From Candidatus Aminicenantota bacterium (GTDB lineage Bacteria; Acidobacteriota; Aminicenantia; Aminicenantales; Aminicenantaceae), in NCBI GenBank assembly GCA_016926925.1, contig JAFGNQ010000281.1, positions 1 through 10,616 on the forward strand: DNA of 10,616 bases, written 5' to 3'. A program made the translations under genes and the position numbers. Shown here in pieces: positions 6,665 through 10,616 of this stretch. The notes beneath the pieces were generated by a model. The model searched no databases, was not told the DNA's origin, and worked only from the letters and a program-made list of their open reading frames with translations. How positions within the stretch are numbered: the stretch's first letter is position 1; each line of letters opens with the position of its first letter.

Positions 6665-7016
6665 ACTGTCGGTTGTAGCCAGTCTCTTCGATATTCTCGA
6701 AGAAAAACTCAAGGAACAAAAAGGCAGCAAGGTGTTTTATGTCAAACTCCAAGTCGGGCTCTTCTCCGGCGTCGTTCCGGAGCTTCTGAAGACAGCCTTC
6801 GACATGTACAAGAAAGGCACCTTTGCCGAAGAAGCCGAGCTGGACATCCAAGAAATTCCCTACAAAGTCCAGTGCCTGGCCTGCGGAACGAGCATGATCA
6901 AAGATGATTTCGTCCTTGTCTGTGACAACTGCGGCTCAACGGACTTGAAAAACCTCGAAGGAACGGAAATGCTCCTGGAGAGAATGGAAATCGAAGTTCC
7001 GGATCGCTCTTCCTGA
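6657..7016 (+). CDS. hypA: Hydrogenase nickel metallochaperone HypA
   Basis: The 119-residue HypA starts with the MHE motif; the N-terminal amine, His2 and neighbouring residues form the nickel site in the family. Two CxxC pairs, Cys73/Cys76 (CLAC) and Cys89/Cys92 (CDNC), form the structural zinc site. It passes nickel to or with HypB for insertion into the [NiFe] large subunit. Its start lies inside the last codons of hypB with no clear Shine-Dalgarno of its own, so translation probably depends on coupling. Length is typical of the family. It is the last gene of the maturation operon; hypC, hypD, hypE and hypF do not follow and must lie elsewhere if present. Confidence 0.96.
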   Translation: MHELSVVASLFDILEEKLKEQKGSKVFYVKLQVGLFSGVVPELLKTAFDMYKKGTFAEEAELDIQEIPYKVQCLACGTSMIKDDFVLVCDNCGSTDLKNLEGTEMLLERMEIEVPDRSS

Positions 7017-7047
7017 AGTTTGCGGGCTTTTTCTCTCGTCTGTTCGC

Positions 7048-7072
7048 ATGGACTTCCGTAGTTCCATCTTTT
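7048..7072 (+). terminator. Weak terminator candidate after hypA
   Basis: ATGGA (7048-7052) pairs with TCCAT (7063-7067), with two more weak inner pairs, followed by CTTTTC. The stem is short and interrupted, so this is only a candidate for the end of the maturation operon. Confidence 0.3.
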
Positions 7073-7113
7073 CTCAAGCGAGCTGTGACTTGCCCGACTT
7101 ACCTATCTCAGCA

Positions 7114-7129
7114 ATTTCTTTAAAGAAAT
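7114..7129. promoter_or_regulatory. Perfect 16-bp palindrome, candidate operator
   Basis: ATTTCTTTAAAGAAAT is self-complementary over 16 bp. It lies 22 bp upstream of the proposed -35 box of the glutamate dehydrogenase gene, a position that suits binding by a dimeric regulator. No known family's site is recognised. Confidence 0.4.
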
Positions 7130-7151
7130 GTTCGTATCTTTAGCGCCACAT

Positions 7152-7180
7152 TTGTTTTTGCAGTCCATATCTTCTAAAAT
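7152..7180 (+). promoter_or_regulatory. Sigma-70-like promoter of the glutamate dehydrogenase gene
   Basis: TTGTTT (7152-7157) and TAAAAT (7175-7180) are separated by exactly 17 bp. The -10 matches 5 of 6 positions and the -35 matches 3 of 6. Transcription would start near 7187, giving a leader of about 30 nt. Confidence 0.5.
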
Positions 7181-7215
7181 AAGGGCCGTAAGAACGCAAA
7201 AAACGAGGGAACAAC

Positions 7216-10092
7216 ATGAAAAGTCTCAGAGAAATCGCAAAAAATTCATTTCTCGATACGGAGCAACTGAAAAAAATTGAAGCCATCATTCTCGGCCACG
7301 GACATTATGTCCAGAGCACCATCCGGGATGCCATCGAGTGGTTCTGCACGGCTCTGGGAATGGATGAGTATTATTTCGGAACGACTCCACTCAAAACGAT
7401 CGCGCGTCATATTGAGGCCGTCAAATCCGCGGCCATCATTGCATCTCTGAAAAAGGAAAAAAGCCTTACTATCGACTTGGCGACCGAGCTCAAGGATGAG
7501 GCCATTTATCTCGTCGATGACTTTCATAATCGAGCCCTGGAGATAGAGCGTCATATCGAAAAAAAATACCCCAATGCAAGACTTCAAAGCTACAGAACCT
7601 CGGGAAAAGCCCTCGGGGGAAGACAACTCCGGCTCTATCAAGTCTACAAAACCCAGTTCTGCTCGGAAACAATCTGCCCGGAAGAAGCGGACCTCAATAA
7701 AATCTCATGCAGGCTTTTCCTCAAAACGGCCACCGCGGAGACCCGCAAGAGATATCAGGATATCATCAACAGCTCAATGGGCTGGGAGACCCCCCTGATA
7801 GATGTCTCGCAAAAAAGCGACACAAAAGAGGTGCGCATCATGGTTGCCGTCAGCCGTGAATCCAACTCGCGTTTCTTTTCCAACGTTTCGGATGTGATCG
7901 ATTCACACGGGCTCGTCTCCAACAGAAAATACGTCGAACAGTTCGCCAACGGGAAAACCGTCTACTCATTCTACCTGGATGCAATCCGGGATGATAAACT
8001 GATTCAAAACCTGGTCGAAGACATCAGCTTGGTTTATGTGATTCCGGAGAGCCCGCTTTCGGAACTCTTCAGAGAAGGAAAACTGAGCGCCCAGGAGACC
8101 GTATTCGGAGTTTCCGCCTGGAGCTTCGCTCATCAGTTTTTGAGCGAGTACAACGATGAGTACCTTAAACTCAGAGATCACCTTCGTGATTCGCCGGAGC
8201 TTCTGGGGTTATTGAGAACCCTGAAAACACAGCTCGCCAAAACAGCCTACGACGAAACCAAGGTCTGGGAAACTCTGGTGGAGAATCATAACTACCTGAA
8301 AAAAGCCTACCGGCTTTTCGATAAAAAGTTCAATCCCTTTGTCAAGCGTCATGAAATCCGGGAAGAGATGGAAAGATTGAAAGAAGATATCACGCGAAAC
8401 ATTACCGTCGAGATCACCCGTGATATTTTTCTTATGATTTGCAGTTTTATCGATGTGATACTGAGGACCAACTTTTACAAATACGATAAAACCTCCATCG
8501 CCTTCATGTACGATCCCCGATTCCTCAACCCGGTCGATTATCCTAACGCGCCCTACGGCATTTTTCATGTCATCGCTGTGGAATGCCGTGGATTTCATAT
8601 TCGGTTCAGGGATATCGCCAGAGGAGGGATTCGTATCGTTCGTTCAAACAACTTGCAGACTTACTTCAACAACTCCGATTTCATCTTCGATGAGAATTAC
8701 AACCTGGCTTTGACCCAGCAGAAAAAAAACAAAGACATCCCTGAAGGAGGTTCCAAAGGGACCATCCTGCTCCGTTGGGGCTACCAGGACCGCCCGGAAG
8801 CTGCATTCAAAAAGTACATCAACGGCCTTCTCGATCTTCTGCTTCCGGACAAGTCCATCATCGATACTTACGGAAAAGAAGTCATCCTATTCCTCGGTCC
8901 AGATGAAGGGACTGCGGAGATGATGGAATGGGCCGCCTTAAGAGCCAAAGCATTGGATTATCCCTACTGGAAAGCTTTCTCCACGGGCAAGCCGGTGCAC
9001 ATAGGCGGAATTCCCCATGATCTTTACGGTATGACCACCAATTCCGTTCATCAATATGTTCTCGAGATTCTGAACAAGCGAGGCTTGAAGGAAGAGAGGA
9101 TCACGAAAGTCATGACAGGAGGGCCGGATGGGGACCTTGGAAGCAACGAAATCCTCATTTCCAAGGACAAAATGCTGGCGATCATCGACGGATCGGGAGT
9201 CCTCTTCGACCCGAAAGGAATCGACCGTACAGAACTGAGACGACTTGCAGAAAAGCGGCAAATGGTCGCGCACTTCCAAAAAAAATTTCTTTCACCGCAA
9301 GGCTTTTTGGTGACCATTGAGGATAAAAATGTCGTTTTGCCGGATGGGGAGAATGTCATCAGCGGGCTCGAATTCAGGAACACTTTTCATTTCCATCCCA
9401 AATTTCAAGCCGACCTGTTTATCCCCTGCGGCGGAAGACCGGCTTCGATCAACATCAACAACTGGACCGTGCTCATCGATAAAAAAGGAGCTCCCCGCTT
9501 CAAGTTCATCGTAGAGGGCGCCAACCTCTTTCTCACTCAGGATGCGCGTCTTCGTCTCGAAGAACACGGAGTGGTCATCTACAAAGACGCTTCGGCAAAC
9601 AAGGGAGGAGTCACTTCGTCCTCGATGGAAGTTTTCGCAAGCCTAGCCTTGAATGATGAGGAATACACCGGACTCATGTGTGTTCACGACGATAGAATTC
9701 CCTCATTTCGAAAAAAATATGTCGAAGAAATCCTCGATCTCATAAGGGAAAATGCCCGGTTGGAGTTCGAGATCATTTGGAGGGAGAACCAAAACAAAGG
9801 CATCCCCCGCTCTGTCCTGTCAGACTTGATCAGCGAGAAAATCAATGCCATCACAGACGCCGTATACACATCGAATTTGTTCGAGAATGACGCCCTTTTC
9901 CAAAGAGTGATTGAATGCTGCTGTCCGGAAATTCTGATCAGACAAGTAGGCTTTAAGGCCGTCCTCGAACGCGTTCCCTTGTCCTATCTGAAAGCCATCT
10001 TTGCATCGCGCCTTGCCAGTCGCTATGTCTATAAATACGGCCTGGATGCCAACGAAATCCACTTCTATACCTTCCTCCAGGAATACAGGTAG
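7216..10092 (+). CDS. Large NAD-type glutamate dehydrogenase (about 110-kDa class)
   Basis: The 958-residue protein belongs to the large NAD-dependent glutamate dehydrogenases (GDH2-like, ~115-kDa class), not the common ~450-residue hexameric enzyme nor the ~1600-residue bacterial class. It interconverts glutamate and 2-oxoglutarate plus ammonia with NAD(H). The N-terminal ~450 residues are the poorly characterised regulatory part; GHGHYVQSTIRDAIEWFC (27-44) is its conserved opening. The catalytic part shows RDIARGGIR (465-473), QQKKNKDIPEGGSKG (501-515, the Lys/glycine-rich substrate site), GPDEGTAEMMEW (561-572), GGPDGDLGSNEI (635-646, the nucleotide-binding fold), and VEGANLFLT (766-774) followed by KDASANKGGVTSSSMEV (790-806). 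Reading is uninterrupted. GAGGGA at 7205-7210 serves the ATG. Its own promoter separates it from the hydrogenase genes; the shared NAD(H) pool is the only evident link. Family is secure; NAD specificity is by homology. Confidence 0.93.
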   Translation: MKSLREIAKNSFLDTEQLKKIEAIILGHGHYVQSTIRDAIEWFCTALGMDEYYFGTTPLKTIARHIEAVKSAAIIASLKKEKSLTIDLATELKDEAIYLVDDFHNRALEIERHIEKKYPNARLQSYRTSGKALGGRQLRLYQVYKTQFCSETICPEEADLNKISCRLFLKTATAETRKRYQDIINSSMGWETPLIDVSQKSDTKEVRIMVAVSRESNSRFFSNVSDVIDSHGLVSNRKYVEQFANGKTVYSFYLDAIRDDKLIQNLVEDISLVYVIPESPLSELFREGKLSAQETVFGVSAWSFAHQFLSEYNDEYLKLRDHLRDSPELLGLLRTLKTQLAKTAYDETKVWETLVENHNYLKKAYRLFDKKFNPFVKRHEIREEMERLKEDITRNITVEITRDIFLMICSFIDVILRTNFYKYDKTSIAFMYDPRFLNPVDYPNAPYGIFHVIAVECRGFHIRFRDIARGGIRIVRSNNLQTYFNNSDFIFDENYNLALTQQKKNKDIPEGGSKGTILLRWGYQDRPEAAFKKYINGLLDLLLPDKSIIDTYGKEVILFLGPDEGTAEMMEWAALRAKALDYPYWKAFSTGKPVHIGGIPHDLYGMTTNSVHQYVLEILNKRGLKEERITKVMTGGPDGDLGSNEILISKDKMLAIIDGSGVLFDPKGIDRTELRRLAEKRQMVAHFQKKFLSPQGFLVTIEDKNVVLPDGENVISGLEFRNTFHFHPKFQADLFIPCGGRPASININNWTVLIDKKGAPRFKFIVEGANLFLTQDARLRLEEHGVVIYKDASANKGGVTSSSMEVFASLALNDEEYTGLMCVHDDRIPSFRKKYVEEILDLIRENARLEFEIIWRENQNKGIPRSVLSDLISEKINAITDAVYTSNLFENDALFQRVIECCCPEILIRQVGFKAVLERVPLSYLKAIFASRLASRYVYKYGLDANEIHFYTFLQEYR

Positions 10093-10237
10093 GCTCTCAG
10101 AAATCCGAAGTGCGAGTCATGGTTCGTATGGGCTGCGTGGTGGTTGGTGGTGGGGTCTTCGACGAACACAGACAAAGCCTCCCTCTCCCCTCTATCTTTG
10201 AATTTGAGATCTTCCTGGAAACGGATAGGCCCCCGGT
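10093..10237. other. Convergent intergenic spacer with a G-rich tract
   Basis: This gap lies between two convergent genes. The + strand carries GGTGGTTGGTGGTGGGG at 10139-10155, which could form a two-tier G-quadruplex, followed by a pyrimidine-rich stretch (about 10178-10199). A 7-bp hairpin (10225-10231 with 10235-10241) overlaps the thioesterase stop but has no U-tract. No convincing terminator or gene is seen. Confidence 0.5.
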
Positions 10238-10616
10238 CTATTCTATGACTTTGCTCATGAACTCCTCGACATTGACAATGAACCTCTGGTGATGGCCTTG
10301 TCCTATAAGCCCCCTGCTGTCAAGGGCCACTACGATGAAATCCAATTTGCGGCCCTCTCTTTTAATCAGAGTGGCTTCGGCCGTGACATCATCTCCCAGC
10401 ATCGTTGCCCGCGTGTGATCCACCTCGACTTTTGTACCCACTGTTGTCCATCCCTCGGGAAGATAAGACTGAACAGCCTCGAGGGCTGCCGCCTCCATTA
10501 AGGCAATCATCATTGGGGTTGCCAAAACATCCACATTTCCCGACCCGATTTCTCTGGCTGAGAGGGCCTTTTCCACAAAAACCGACTGCCGAGCTGAAAC
10601 ATCCTGGGGAATGAAA
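10238..10616 (-). CDS. Hotdog-fold thioesterase, FlK (fluoroacetyl-CoA thioesterase)-like, 5' end outside window
   Basis: The reading frame is open from the TAG at 10238-10240 to the right edge, giving 125 visible residues; probably only a short N-terminus is missing. The GTG at 10574-10576 is in frame, but family residues continue upstream of it, so it is not the start. The sequence fits the FlK-like thioesterase family: GSGNVDVLATPMMIALMEAA, then TTVGTKVEVDHTRAT and a HHQRFIVNVEEF ending. Counted from the first visible residue, Thr33, Glu41 and His67 match the FlK catalytic Thr42/Glu50/His76 in both context and spacing (8 and 26). These enzymes hydrolyse acyl-CoA thioesters. FlK prefers fluoroacetyl-CoA, but most homologues have no known substrate, and nothing here points to organofluorine chemistry. 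It is convergent with the glutamate dehydrogenase gene and unrelated to the hydrogenase cluster as far as can be seen. Confidence 0.88.
   Translation of the reverse strand, partial: FIPQDVSARQSVFVEKALSAREIGSGNVDVLATPMMIALMEAAALEAVQSYLPEGWTTVGTKVEVDHTRATMLGDDVTAEATLIKREGRKLDFIVVALDSRGLIGQGHHQRFIVNVEEFMSKVIE

Noticed and set aside
10225..10241. Hairpin at the end of the thioesterase gene as a terminator
   Set aside because: It has a 3-nt loop, a G-U pair and no U-tract on either strand.
10574..10576. GTG as the start of the minus-strand thioesterase
   Set aside because: The frame stays open upstream to the window edge with residues that fit the family, so the true start is outside the window.
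10110..10614. Plus-strand open frames of 60-70 codons at the right edge
   Set aside because: They mostly lie antisense to the thioesterase, have no recognisable product and contain low-complexity translation.
1..10616. tRNA, rRNA, insertion sequence, integrase or CRISPR array
   Set aside because: Reading through the window showed no tRNA-like cloverleaf, rRNA segment, transposase gene or regularly spaced direct repeat.

Overview
The window is about 10.6 kb of a bacterial chromosome, densely coded on the + strand, with no mobile element, RNA gene or CRISPR array. The gene content suggests an anaerobic, hydrogen-metabolising bacterium: a cytoplasmic group 3c-like (Mvh-type) [NiFe] hydrogenase tied to NuoF/HoxU- and HdrA-type electron-transfer proteins, nickel-insertion genes, and a large NAD-type glutamate dehydrogenase. 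A Desulfobacterota-type lineage (sulfate-reducing or syntrophic) fits best. This is inference from gene families; no marker gene is present.

Region 1 (1-5264) is a tight operon whose beginning lies outside the window. It holds the C-terminal end of a NuoF/HydB-like flavoprotein, then a 585-residue fusion of a HoxU-like ferredoxin domain and the C-terminal two thirds of HdrA, then MvhD, MvhG and MvhA. Gene junctions are coupled (stop/Shine-Dalgarno overlap, a 20-bp overlap, an ATGA overlap). The only larger gap is 90 bp before mvhD, which has a TTG start, a strong Shine-Dalgarno and a TATAAT box. Together the genes look like an NAD(H)-linked, possibly electron-bifurcating or -confurcating [NiFe] hydrogenase: MvhA/MvhG handle H2, MvhD passes electrons to the HdrA/HoxU iron-sulfur hub, and the NuoF-like subunit exchanges them with NAD(H). 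The HdrA part lacks the N-terminal FAD-binding segment, which is the most unusual feature here.

Region 2 (5265-5519) holds two hairpins, a clear intrinsic terminator and a promoter-like region. Region 3 (5520-7016) is a three-gene, translationally coupled maturation operon: hydrogenase protease, hypB and hypA, which are the nickel-insertion and C-terminal-cleavage half of [NiFe] maturation. hypCDEF are not in the window.

Region 4 (7017-7215) has a weak terminator candidate, a perfect 16-bp AT-rich palindrome and a sigma-70-like promoter. It precedes a 958-residue NAD-type glutamate dehydrogenase (7216-10092). Region 5 is a 145-bp convergent spacer with a G-rich tract, then the 3' part of a minus-strand hotdog thioesterase of the fluoroacetyl-CoA-thioesterase-like type, which runs off the right edge.
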